Origin: an uncultured Bacilli bacterium
GTDB lineage: Bacteria; Bacillota_I; Bacilli_A; RF39; UBA660
NCBI GenBank assembly: GCA_947628095.1
Contig: CANQYO010000005.1
Span: forward strand, 1 to 44,085
Direction of reading: 5' to 3'
Length of the DNA: 44,085 nt
Both the position numbers and the translations under genes were made by a program. The notes beneath the pieces are model-generated. The model searched no databases. It saw only the letters and a program-made list of their open reading frames with translations, and was not told where the DNA came from. Of the stretch, positions 20,307 to 29,448 are shown piece after piece (position 1 is the first letter of the stretch; each line of letters starts with the position of its first letter).

Positions 20307-20433
20307 TAATTAAATCTTTTTTATCGATTAAGATTTATAAAAAAGTAATTAAAAACAAGATTAACCCTTGGAGATTCCTAAAAAGAAAATATTAAGTATT
20401 TTAAAATTCAATTTTAAATTATTTCTATATTAT

Positions 20434-20461
20434 AAAAAGTGAGAAAACTCACTTTTTTTCT
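20434..20461. terminator. Intrinsic terminator (mainly for the minus-strand ORF at 20449)
   Basis: AAAAAGTGAG AAAA CTCACTTTTTTT. Confidence 0.75.
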
Positions 20462-21183
20462 AATTTTATTGATTCAGTTTCAGATTTGACTTTTTTATAA
20501 TTATCTATAAATTGATTAGCAAGAACAAACATTTCTTCTACTTTAATATCTGAATTTTCATTATGAAAACGATAATCAATAAGTAAATTTATAAAATCAA
20601 TTACGTAGTTGAAATGTTCATCATATATATAACTATGTTGTTTTACAGATTTTGGTGAAATATTTATTGGAGCAGATGCAGTGTCAGTAAATCTTAGCAA
20701 ATTAATATCATTTGGTTTATAAAAGGCAAGTTGTAAATAATTATCACTGACTGAATTTTCATGAATTAAATTAGCATAAGGAATATAAGTAAAACGTTCT
20801 TTAATTTCCTTAATTGAATCTTCTTTATTTTCAGGTTTAGCTAAATAAACCATTATATAATTAACCAAACTATTACTAATATCACCATCTTGATATTCTT
20901 TTTCATGATGCATTGTAAGTGGATAATAACAAAGTTCATAAATAGATTCTTCTATACGTGAAACTAAATAAGTAATAACTCCTAGTAAATCTGTTCGATT
21001 AAAATATTCATACTCCAATAATTTTTCTTGCTTTTCATAATTTTTTTCTAATTTATCACGATATTTTTTTAAATAAATTTCTTTTAATTTACGAAGTCTA
21101 TTTTCTTCTTTTTGTAATTTTGCTTTTTCTTCTTTAATTATAAGTAAATCTTTAGGATTTGAACTTGAGCTAAGATTTTTCAT
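20449..21183 (-). CDS. Hypothetical coiled-coil protein
   Basis: 244 aa, Lys/Glu-rich N-terminal coiled coil (KEEKAKLQKEENRLRKLKEIYLKKYRDKLEKNYEKQEKLL); RBS AGGAGGG. Confidence 0.75.
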   Translation of the reverse strand: MKNLSSSSNPKDLLIIKEEKAKLQKEENRLRKLKEIYLKKYRDKLEKNYEKQEKLLEYEYFNRTDLLGVITYLVSRIEESIYELCYYPLTMHHEKEYQDGDISNSLVNYIMVYLAKPENKEDSIKEIKERFTYIPYANLIHENSVSDNYLQLAFYKPNDINLLRFTDTASAPINISPKSVKQHSYIYDEHFNYVIDFINLLIDYRFHNENSDIKVEEMFVLANQFIDNYKKVKSETESIKLEKK

Positions 21184-21308
21184 AAGCCCTCCTTATTGCT
21201 TACATATTATATAGCTAAATTTTTAAAAATTCAATTATTTTTTTAAGTTTTGTAAATTTTATTTATAAATAAATTTTTGTATGTTATTATATAAGTGGAA
21301 GTGGTTTT

Positions 21309-22034
21309 ATGTTAATAACTAGTCTTACTAATCAAAAAATCAAAAAATATTTAAAATTAAAAGTCAAAAAATATCGTGATTTAGAGCATATGTTTTTAAT
21401 AGAAGGAGACCATTTAGTAAAAGAAGCTCTTAAAGAAAATTTACTTGTAGATTTATTAGTTTTAGATGGTACAAATGTTGATTATGATTTTCCTTATACT
21501 TATGTTACAGAAAATATTATGAAAAAATTAAGTGAAATGGAAAGTATTCCTAAAGTTATAGGAGTTTTAAAATATTTAAATGAGAAAGATATTAAAGGTA
21601 ATAAAGTGTTACTTTTAGATGATATTCAAGACCCTGGTAATTTAGGAACAATTATTAGAAGTAGTTTAGCCTTTGGGGTTTCTGATATTGTTTTAAATAC
21701 CAATTCAGTTGATATCTATAATTCTAAAGTTATTAGAAGTTCTCAAGGTATGATTTTTAAAATAAATATTTTAAGGCGAGAACTTAAAAGTGTTATAAAT
21801 GATTTAAAAAATAAAGATTATGAAATTTTAGGAACTAGTGTTATTAAAGGTTCGGATGTTCGTCTTATAAAACCTCTTAAATTTGCTCTTATTATGGGAA
21901 ATGAAGGACAAGGAGTTAAACAAGAATTACTTGATTTATGTGATAAAAATTTATATATTAATATGAATAAGAATTGTGAAAGTTTAAATGTTGGAGTAGC
22001 AACTAGTATTCTTTTATATGAATTAAATAGGTGA
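21309..22034 (+). CDS. TrmH/SpoU-family RNA methyltransferase
   Basis: LITSLTNQKIKKYLKLKVKKYRD; VLLLDDIQDPGNLGTIIRSSLAFGV; LIMGNEGQGV; SLNVGVATSILLYEL. Confidence 0.95.
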   Translation: MLITSLTNQKIKKYLKLKVKKYRDLEHMFLIEGDHLVKEALKENLLVDLLVLDGTNVDYDFPYTYVTENIMKKLSEMESIPKVIGVLKYLNEKDIKGNKVLLLDDIQDPGNLGTIIRSSLAFGVSDIVLNTNSVDIYNSKVIRSSQGMIFKINILRRELKSVINDLKNKDYEILGTSVIKGSDVRLIKPLKFALIMGNEGQGVKQELLDLCDKNLYINMNKNCESLNVGVATSILLYELNR

Positions 22035-22037
22035 ATT

Positions 22038-22508
22038 ATGGATAATATTAAAATTGGTAAATATGTAAAAACTCATGGTATTAAAGGAGAAATTAAGATT
22101 CGTTCAGATTTTAAATATAAAGATAGAGTTTTTAAAAAAGGAATGAAAATTTTAATTGGTAATCAAAAATTTATAATTAATTCCTATAGACAACATCAAG
22201 AATTTGATATGATAACTTTACATGGAATAACTAATATAAATGAAATATTACCTTTAAAAGGAAGTTATATATATATTAATAAAAATGCTTTAAATTTACA
22301 AAAAGACGAATATCTTGATACAGATTTATTGAATTTAGAAGTAGTTGTTAAAGATAAAATTGTTGGAAAAGTAGAAGAAATAATTAATATAAATAAAGAT
22401 AAAAAATTATTAGTTGTTAATTCTAAATATATTCCTTTTGAACTTATTAAAAAAGTTGATTTAGAAAATCAGAAAATTGAAATAGAGGAGGTAGTTGGTT
22501 TATTATGA
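22038..22508 (+). CDS. rimM: Ribosome maturation factor RimM
   Basis: IGKYVKTHGIKGEIKIRSDF; PRC-barrel-like C-terminus ending in IPFELIKKVDLENQKIEIEEVVGLL; coupled to trmD. Confidence 0.92.
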   Translation: MDNIKIGKYVKTHGIKGEIKIRSDFKYKDRVFKKGMKILIGNQKFIINSYRQHQEFDMITLHGITNINEILPLKGSYIYINKNALNLQKDEYLDTDLLNLEVVVKDKIVGKVEEIININKDKKLLVVNSKYIPFELIKKVDLENQKIEIEEVVGLL

Positions 22509-23179
22509 AAATAGATATTTTAACTCTTTTTCCTAATATGTTTGATGGCTTTTTAAATGAATCAATTATTAAAAGAGCAATTCAAAATAATTTAGTTACT
22601 GTTAATATTCATAATTTTCGTTTATATACTGATGATTCTCATGGTCATGTTGATGATACACCTTATGGTGGTGGAGCAGGGATGGTTTTAAGATGCCAAC
22701 CTATATTTGATTGTTTAGATACTATTAGAACTCCTGATAGTACCGTGATTATGTTAACTCCCGAAGGTAAGACATTTAATCAGAAAATGGCCTATGAATT
22801 AAAAGAAAAAAAGCATTTAATTTTTATATGTGGTCATTATGAAGGGTTTGATGAAAGAATTAAATCAGTTTGTGATTTATTTATAAGTATTGGTGATTTT
22901 ATTGTTACAGGTGGAGAACTTCCTAGTATGTTAATAAGTGATGCTATAATTCGTTTATTAGATGGAGCTATCACTTCAGAAAGTTTAGAAAATGAATCAT
23001 TTACTAATAATTTACTTGATTATCCAACTTATACTAAGCCAAGAGTTTATCGAGGAATGGAGGTTCCAGAAGTTTTAATAAATGGTGACCATAAAAAAAT
23101 AGAAGATTTTAGAAACAAAGCTAGAATTGAAAAAACAAAAAAATTAAGACCAGATTTAATGGAGGAAAAAAATGAATAA
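22505..23179 (+). CDS. trmD: tRNA (guanine37-N1)-methyltransferase
   Basis: MKIDILTLFPNMFDGFLNESIIKRA; DDTPYGGGAGMVLR; CGHYEGFDERI; SIGDFIVTGGELPSM. Confidence 0.98.
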   Translation: MKIDILTLFPNMFDGFLNESIIKRAIQNNLVTVNIHNFRLYTDDSHGHVDDTPYGGGAGMVLRCQPIFDCLDTIRTPDSTVIMLTPEGKTFNQKMAYELKEKKHLIFICGHYEGFDERIKSVCDLFISIGDFIVTGGELPSMLISDAIIRLLDGAITSESLENESFTNNLLDYPTYTKPRVYRGMEVPEVLINGDHKKIEDFRNKARIEKTKKLRPDLMEEKNE

Positions 23180-23645
23180 TCAGCTTCATTATTTAATTGT
23201 TAAAGAAAAAAATAAAAAAACGATACATTATTTTGAGTATAACAATTTAGATGGTTTTAATATGGTTTCTAAAAGTAAAAATATTAAATTGAAAGATGCT
23301 ATAAATGTTAATAAAATAGTTATTATTAATCAAAGTTTTATTGAAAAATTAATTAATAAAAAAATAAATGGTAAAATTAAAAAATTAATTGATTTATTGA
23401 ATGATATTTATAATAATGAAGATTCAAGTGAAGACCCAGCTGGTTCTTTGATGCAAGCTTTAAATGAAGTAGAAAAATTTAAAAGAGAAATGATAAATAA
23501 ATATATGGATTATATGACTAAGGAACAGTTAAAACTTCTTGATAAAAAAATTGAAATTTTAGAGCAAGAAGTAACTCTTAAAGCATATTATTTAAATGAA
23601 GAAAGTACTAAGGAAAAATCGAATGAAGAAATTAAATCAAGATAA
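23172..23645 (+). CDS. Hypothetical protein (157 aa)
   Basis: ORF with GGAGG RBS overlapping the end of trmD. Confidence 0.65.
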   Translation: MNNQLHYLIVKEKNKKTIHYFEYNNLDGFNMVSKSKNIKLKDAINVNKIVIINQSFIEKLINKKINGKIKKLIDLLNDIYNNEDSSEDPAGSLMQALNEVEKFKREMINKYMDYMTKEQLKLLDKKIEILEQEVTLKAYYLNEESTKEKSNEEIKSR

Positions 23646-24084
23646 ATTAAAAAAAATAATTAGTGTTTTTCTTTTAATAGGTTGGTGTTTTTTAATTTTT
23701 TCTTTATCAAATAGAAATGGGACTTTATCTACCAATGATAGTGATTTAATAATTAATCTTTTAGGTAATTTGGGAGTTTATCTTAAAAATTCACTTCATC
23801 TTAATATTACTCTTATAATTAGAAAATTAGCTCATATTTTTTTATATTTCATTTTATATTTATTAATATTTAATGTAATGTGGCAATTTAAAATTAAAAA
23901 ACAATTTTTATTTTCATTTATTTTTTGTTTTTTATATGCTATAAGTGATGAAATTCATCAGATGTTTATTTTAAATAGAAGTGCTGAAGTTTTAGATGTT
24001 TTAATTGATATGATAGGAGTTATTTTTCAAATGATTATCTTATATGGCATATTTAAAAAATGTGAGAAAAAGCATATAGAATAA
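23623..24084 (+). CDS. VanZ-like family membrane protein
   Basis: LSNRNGTLSTNDS...RKLAHIFLYFILYLLI...AISDEIHQMFILNRSAEVLDVLIDMIGV. Internal ATG 23623 is the likelier start. Confidence 0.85.
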   Translation: MKKLNQDKLKKIISVFLLIGWCFLIFSLSNRNGTLSTNDSDLIINLLGNLGVYLKNSLHLNITLIIRKLAHIFLYFILYLLIFNVMWQFKIKKQFLFSFIFCFLYAISDEIHQMFILNRSAEVLDVLIDMIGVIFQMIILYGIFKKCEKKHIE

Positions 24085-24259
24085 GGAATTTCATATGTTT
24101 TTTTTATACTTTGTAAATTAATTTGTAAATTATTAAATTAAAAATGTCAATGAAAAAAAATTTTTTTGTGGATAAAAAATTACTTAAACTTAATAAATTT
24201 AAGGGTTAAAAAAAGTTTCAAAAAAAGTTAAAAAATTTAAATGTAAATTTTTTTGTAAT

Positions 24260-24275
24260 TGTTGCAAATGCAACA
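24260..24275. promoter_or_regulatory. Inverted-repeat operator candidate upstream of nrdD
   Basis: TGTTGC-AAAT-GCAACA perfect 6-bp arms, just upstream of an extended -10 (TGTTATAAT, TATAAT at 24297-24302). Confidence 0.5.
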
Positions 24276-24329
24276 TTTCTATTGTCTTGAGTTTGTTATA
24301 ATTGATTTATCATATGGAGGAGTAAAAGT

Positions 24330-26525
24330 ATGAAAATAATTAAACGTGATGGTACATTTGTTGATTTTGAACCAGAAAAAATTGAAAATGCAATTAACAA
24401 AGCTAATGCTGAAGTTGACGAAGCAGAAAGAGTTAGTGAAATTCAAATTAAAAATATCATTAGATATATAGAAAAATTAAATAAGAAAAGAATTTTAGTA
24501 GAAGACATACAAGATATTATTGAAAAAAGAATAATGGCTCTTGGAAAATATGAATTAGCTAAAAAATATATAACTTATCGTTATACAAGAGAATTAGTAA
24601 GAAAGAGCAATACAACTGATAGAACTATTAAAGAATTAGTTAATGGTGAATCAGAATATTGGAATACGGAAAATTCTAATAAGAATGCTAAAGTAGTAAC
24701 TGTTCAAAGAGATTATTTAGCTGGAATTACAAGTACAGATATTACAAGAAGATTTTTACTTCCTGAAGATATAGTTAAAGCACATGATTCAGGTATTATT
24801 CATTTCCATGATGCTGATTATTTTGCTCAAAATGCCTTACATAACTGTGATTTAATTAACTTAGAAGATATGCTTCAAAATGGAACTAATATAAATGGAG
24901 TAATGATTGAAAAACCTCATAGATTTTTAACTGCTATGACAATTGCTACTCAATTAATTACAGCGGTTTCATCTAGTCAATATGGAGGTTGTACAATTTC
25001 TTTAACCCACTTAGCACCATTTGTTCGTGATAGTTATAATTTCTATTTAGCTAAATATAAAAAGCGTAAATTCACAAAAGCTGACTGTGAAAAATATGCT
25101 AAAGAAGATTTGAAAAAGGAAATAGTTGATGGAGTTCAAACATTCCAATATCAAATAAATTCAATGACAACAACTAATGGTCAAGCACCTTTTTTAAGTG
25201 TTAATATGTATTTAGGTGAAACTGACGAATATAAAGAAGAACTTGCAATGATTATTGAAGAAGTATTAAAGCAAAGAATATTAGGAATGAAAAATGAAAA
25301 GGGAGTTTATATAACTCCAGCTTTCCCTAAACTTCTATATGTTCTTGAAGAAGATAATATTAAAAAGAGTGGAAAGTATTATTATTTAACTGAACTTGCT
25401 GCTAAGTGTACAGCTAAAAGAATGGTACCTGATTATATCTCTGAAAAAGTTATGCTTGAATTAAAGAAAAATGAATATGGAGAAGGAGAATGTTATCCAT
25501 GTATGGGTTGTCGTAGTTTCTTAACTCCAGATAGGTCTATTTCTTTAGGAAATATTGCTAAAGCTAAAAATTATGTTCCAGGTAAAGGAAAATATTATGG
25601 AAGATTTAATCAAGGTGTTGTTACTATTAATTTACCAGATGTAGCTTTAACTTCTGAAAAAGATATGGATAGATTCTATGAAATTCTTGATGAAAGACTA
25701 GAACTTTGTCATAGAGCTTTAAAAATAAGACATGATAGATTAAGTCATGCTACTAGTGATGTTGCACCAATTTTATGGCAACATGGAGCTCTTGCAAGAC
25801 TTGATAAAGGGGAATCAATTCATGAACTTTTACATCATGGTTATTCAACTATTTCATTAGGTTATGCTGGTTTATATGAATGTGTTAAATATATGACTGG
25901 ACATTCACATACTGATGGTGGTAAAGGTCATGATTTTGCAATTGATGTTATGGAAAGATTAAATGCTGCTTGTAAAAAATGGAAAGCTGAAGAAGATATT
26001 GATTATTCAGTTTATGGAACTCCAATTGAATCAACAACTTATAAATTTGCTAAAAATCTAAAAGAAAGATTTGGAGTTATAAAAGGAATTACAGACCGTG
26101 ATTATATTACTAATTCATATCATGTTCCTGTATTTGAAGAAATCGATGCTTTTGAAAAATTAAGACTTGAAAGTGAATTCCAAAAATTATCACCAGGTGG
26201 AGCTATTTCATATATTGAAACACCTAATATGCAAAATAATGTTGATGCTGTTCTTGAAATTATTAAATTTATTTATGATAATATCATGTATGCTGAATTA
26301 AATACTAAGAGTGATTATTGTCAAGCTTGTGGTTATGATGGAGAAATTTTACTTGATGATAAATTAGAATGGTATTGTCCAAATTGTGGAAATAGAAATC
26401 ATGATACTTTGAATGTAGCAAGACGTACTTGTGGTTATATTGGTACTAATTTCTGGAATAAAGGAAGAACTCAAGAAATAAAAGAAAGAGTTTTACATGT
26501 TGATAATAAAGTTGATGAAAAATAA
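24330..26525 (+). CDS. nrdD: Anaerobic ribonucleoside-triphosphate reductase
   Basis: ATP-cone N-terminus; FHDADYFAQNALHNCDLINLEDML; C-terminal CQACGYDG...CPNCGNRNHDTLNVARRTCGYIGTNFWNKGRTQEIKERVLHVD. Confidence 0.98.
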   Translation: MKIIKRDGTFVDFEPEKIENAINKANAEVDEAERVSEIQIKNIIRYIEKLNKKRILVEDIQDIIEKRIMALGKYELAKKYITYRYTRELVRKSNTTDRTIKELVNGESEYWNTENSNKNAKVVTVQRDYLAGITSTDITRRFLLPEDIVKAHDSGIIHFHDADYFAQNALHNCDLINLEDMLQNGTNINGVMIEKPHRFLTAMTIATQLITAVSSSQYGGCTISLTHLAPFVRDSYNFYLAKYKKRKFTKADCEKYAKEDLKKEIVDGVQTFQYQINSMTTTNGQAPFLSVNMYLGETDEYKEELAMIIEEVLKQRILGMKNEKGVYITPAFPKLLYVLEEDNIKKSGKYYYLTELAAKCTAKRMVPDYISEKVMLELKKNEYGEGECYPCMGCRSFLTPDRSISLGNIAKAKNYVPGKGKYYGRFNQGVVTINLPDVALTSEKDMDRFYEILDERLELCHRALKIRHDRLSHATSDVAPILWQHGALARLDKGESIHELLHHGYSTISLGYAGLYECVKYMTGHSHTDGGKGHDFAIDVMERLNAACKKWKAEEDIDYSVYGTPIESTTYKFAKNLKERFGVIKGITDRDYITNSYHVPVFEEIDAFEKLRLESEFQKLSPGGAISYIETPNMQNNVDAVLEIIKFIYDNIMYAELNTKSDYCQACGYDGEILLDDKLEWYCPNCGNRNHDTLNVARRTCGYIGTNFWNKGRTQEIKERVLHVDNKVDEK

Positions 26526-26542
26526 AAAAAGAAAGTGATAAT

Positions 26543-27031
26543 ATGCATTACAATTTAATAAGAAAGATGGATATTGCTGATGGTCCAGGTATACGTGTAT
26601 CTATTTTTGTTCAAGGTTGTGAATTTCATTGCAAGAATTGTTTTAATAAAGAAACATGGAATTTTGATAAAGGAAAAGAATTTACCGAGGATACAATTAA
26701 AAGAGTATTAGAATTATGTGAACCAAAACATATACAAGGATTATCTATACTTGGGGGGGAACCATTGCATCCTAGAAACATAGAAGGAACAATTGCACTT
26801 GCTAAAGCTTTTAAAGAAAAATTTCCTAAAAAAGATATTTGGATATGGACAGGATTCTTATATGAAAATATTGTTAATAAAGAAATTTTAAAATATGCAG
26901 ATGTTATTGTTGATGGACAATTTAAAGAAGAATTACATGATTTTCGATTGAAATGGTGTGGTTCTTCTAATCAAAGAGTTATAGATGTTCAAAAAAGTGT
27001 GAAAAATAATAAAATAATTTTATTTGATTAA
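26543..27031 (+). CDS. nrdG: Anaerobic ribonucleotide reductase-activating protein (radical SAM)
   Basis: DIADGPGIRVSIFVQGCEFHCKNCFNKETWNFDKG; LSILGGEPL. Confidence 0.97.
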   Translation: MHYNLIRKMDIADGPGIRVSIFVQGCEFHCKNCFNKETWNFDKGKEFTEDTIKRVLELCEPKHIQGLSILGGEPLHPRNIEGTIALAKAFKEKFPKKDIWIWTGFLYENIVNKEILKYADVIVDGQFKEELHDFRLKWCGSSNQRVIDVQKSVKNNKIILFD

Positions 27032-27035
27032 AAAT

Positions 27036-27081
27036 TAAAGATTGATTTTATTCTATTAGGTTAAAAATCAATCTTTTTTAG
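27036..27081 (+). terminator. Intrinsic terminator of nrdDG
   Basis: AAAGATTGATTTTATTCTATTAGGTTAAAAATCAATCTTTTTTA hairpin. Confidence 0.75.
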
Positions 27082-27189
27082 TTTTAAATAAACAAAAGTT
27101 TGATTTCTAATAACAAATTTCGATTTTTATTGAGTAGATATTTTCTTTTTCAATATTTTAGTTTATAATAGATTATGGTAGGTGATACA

Positions 27190-28332
27190 ATGAACGATAA
27201 TTATAATAATTATGAACCGGATTATGAAGAATTGATTGAAGAAAGTCAAAAAAGAAAAAAAACTAAAAAATCTAAAAAAAGAAAATTAAATAAAAAAACA
27301 TTGATTATTTTAATTGTAGCAGTTTTAATAATTTTAGGAACAGTAGGAACAATTTTATTTATTAATTTCAAAGGAAAAGAACCATCTAAACCAAAAGATG
27401 TTACTAACAATGCTGTTGAAAAAGAACCTGAAAAACCTAAAATTCAAATTGTTGATATGGAAGATACTAGAAGACCTTATGCAATTATGATAAATAATCA
27501 CCATGCAGCCTGGCCTCAATCAGGTTTAAGCCAAGCATATATTATATATGAAATAATGGTTGAAGGTGGTATAACAAGAATGCTTGCATTATTTACTCAA
27601 GATAAAGATGTTGCAAAAATTGGAGCTGTTCGTAGTGCTAGACATAATTATTTAGATTATGCTTTTGAAAATGATGCTATTTTTGTTCACTTTGGAGGTT
27701 CTACTTTTGCTTATGATGATATTAAGAAATTAGGAGTTAATGATATTGATGGAAATACTTTTGCTAATAGTTATTTTTATCGTGATAAAACTTTAAATAG
27801 GTCTACTGAGCATACAGTATTTACAACAAGTGATAATATTAAAAAGGCCATTGCTGATTTAAAATATCGTAATGAAAGACAAAAAGATTATTTGCTTAAC
27901 TATACAACTGACGAAGTTGATTTAACTAAAATTCCTAACAATCAAGTTGCAAATAATATTTCTATAAAATATTCATACTATCAAACATCAAGTTATGAAT
28001 ACAATCCTTCTGAGAAAGTTTATTATCGTTCAATGGGTGGAGTAAAACATACAGATTTAGTAACAGGAGAACAATATAAATTTAAAAACATTATAATTTA
28101 TTCTGTTAATTATTCTACTATTTCTAGTAGTGGTCATCAAGACTTAAGTAATGTTGGAAGTGGTAAAGGTTATTATATTACTAATGGTTATGCTATTCCA
28201 ATTACATGGACTAAACCAAGTCGTACTGAGGCAACAGTTTATAAATATGAAAGTGGCGAAGAAATAAATGTATCTGATGGAAATACATTTATCCAAATTT
28301 ATCCAACTACTGGTGGATTGACAATTTCATAA
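27190..28332 (+). CDS. DUF3048 (YerB-like) membrane-anchored protein
   Basis: Cytoplasmic N-terminus, one TM, then 'RPYAIMINNHHAAWPQSGLSQAYIIYEIMVEGGITRMLALF...KIGAVRSARHNYLDYAFENDAIFVHFGGS'. Probable start is ATG 27190 after TAGGTG. Confidence 0.88.
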   Translation: MNDNYNNYEPDYEELIEESQKRKKTKKSKKRKLNKKTLIILIVAVLIILGTVGTILFINFKGKEPSKPKDVTNNAVEKEPEKPKIQIVDMEDTRRPYAIMINNHHAAWPQSGLSQAYIIYEIMVEGGITRMLALFTQDKDVAKIGAVRSARHNYLDYAFENDAIFVHFGGSTFAYDDIKKLGVNDIDGNTFANSYFYRDKTLNRSTEHTVFTTSDNIKKAIADLKYRNERQKDYLLNYTTDEVDLTKIPNNQVANNISIKYSYYQTSSYEYNPSEKVYYRSMGGVKHTDLVTGEQYKFKNIIIYSVNYSTISSSGHQDLSNVGSGKGYYITNGYAIPITWTKPSRTEATVYKYESGEEINVSDGNTFIQIYPTTGGLTIS

Positions 28333-28333
28333 T

Positions 28334-29395
28334 ATGGATAATGTTGTATTATTAATTCCTGCATATAATCCTAGTCAAAAATTAATAAAATTAGTTAAAG
28401 ATTTAGGTAATGATTTTAAGAAAATAATAATCGTAAATGATGGTAGTACTAATCGTGCTAGTGAAAAAATATTTTTAGAACTTGAAAGTAATGAAATATG
28501 TGATGTTATAGGTTATTCGCAAAATCGGGGTAAAGGTGGAGCACTTAAATATGGAATTAATTATTATTTAGAAAATTATAAAAATGAATATAAAGGAATT
28601 GTAACTGCTGATGCTGATTATCAGCATTCGCCAGCTGATATTATAAATGTTGCAATTAAACTTATTGGAAATCAAGATAGTATTATTTTAGGAGTTCGTG
28701 ATTTTAATTCAAAAAATGTTCCACGTTCTAATCGTTTTGGAAATAAAATAACTTCTTTCATATTTAAACTTTTATATGGAGTTAAAATCTCTGATACCCA
28801 AACTGGGTTAAGAGGAATTCCTAATCGTTATCTTAATTTAAGTCTTGAAATAAGTGGTCAAAGATTTGAATATGAAATGAGTATGTTAATTAAACTCGTT
28901 AAGGAAAAAATATTTATTATTCAAGTTCCAATTACTACGATTTATTATAAGAGAAGTGAATCAAAATTTATTAAAACTCTTGACCCAATTATTATTTATA
29001 AAGTTTTATTTACTGAATATATTAAATTTACTTTATCAAGTTTATTTTCTTCAGTAATTGATTTAGTAATATTTACATTATTTATAAGTGTTTTTACTAA
29101 TATTAATAATAATATTAAGATTATTTTAGGAACTTTTTTTGCTAGAATTGTTTCAGGCTTTATAAATTTTAATATAAACAAGAATTTAGTTTTTAATAGT
29201 CATGAACGGAGTGATAAAATTTTATGTAAATTCTATTTTTATACTTTTGGAACTATGCTTACTTCAGCTTTATGTGTAATGCTTTTACATAATATTTTCC
29301 CAAATGTTCTTGAAACTTTATTAAAAATAATTGTTGATGTAGCTATTTATTTTGTTGGTTACAGAATTCAAAAAAAATATATATATAAAACTTGA
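28334..29395 (+). CDS. GT2-family glycosyltransferase fused to a GtrA-like membrane domain
   Basis: VVLLIPAYNPSQKLIKLVKDL...IIVNDGS...GKGGALKYGI...VTADADYQHS; C-terminal four-TM GtrA-like region. Confidence 0.9.
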   Translation: MDNVVLLIPAYNPSQKLIKLVKDLGNDFKKIIIVNDGSTNRASEKIFLELESNEICDVIGYSQNRGKGGALKYGINYYLENYKNEYKGIVTADADYQHSPADIINVAIKLIGNQDSIILGVRDFNSKNVPRSNRFGNKITSFIFKLLYGVKISDTQTGLRGIPNRYLNLSLEISGQRFEYEMSMLIKLVKEKIFIIQVPITTIYYKRSESKFIKTLDPIIIYKVLFTEYIKFTLSSLFSSVIDLVIFTLFISVFTNINNNIKIILGTFFARIVSGFINFNINKNLVFNSHERSDKILCKFYFYTFGTMLTSALCVMLLHNIFPNVLETLLKIIVDVAIYFVGYRIQKKYIYKT

Positions 29396-29398
29396 TTT

Positions 29399-29427
29399 GT
29401 ATAAAAATCTTCTGAATTATCATTATA
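29399..29427 (+). promoter_or_regulatory. Candidate SigF/SigG-type promoter of sigG
   Basis: GTATA (29399-29403), 17-nt spacer, CATTATA (29421-29427); compare the SigG consensus GHATR-N18-CATWHTA. Confidence 0.55.
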
Positions 29428-29448
29428 GATATGAAAGGAGATTTTATT

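Noticed and set aside
20161-20340. GC-rich islet as tmRNA, SRP RNA, RNase P RNA or tRNA
   Set aside because: Looked on both strands for a tmRNA tag (ALAA-type), a tRNA T-arm, the SRP GGAA-tetraloop domain and RNase P P4 motifs; none were recognisable. Kept only as an unexplained compositional anomaly.
26753-26759. G7 homopolymer in nrdG as a phase-variation tract
   Set aside because: It encodes the conserved GGEPL motif of a housekeeping radical SAM enzyme; seven Gs is short and there is no other evidence for phase variation.
28996-29181. ORF-track 61-aa minus-strand ORF in the glycosyltransferase/GtrA gene
   Set aside because: Antisense of a TM-encoding AT-rich region; typical artefact.
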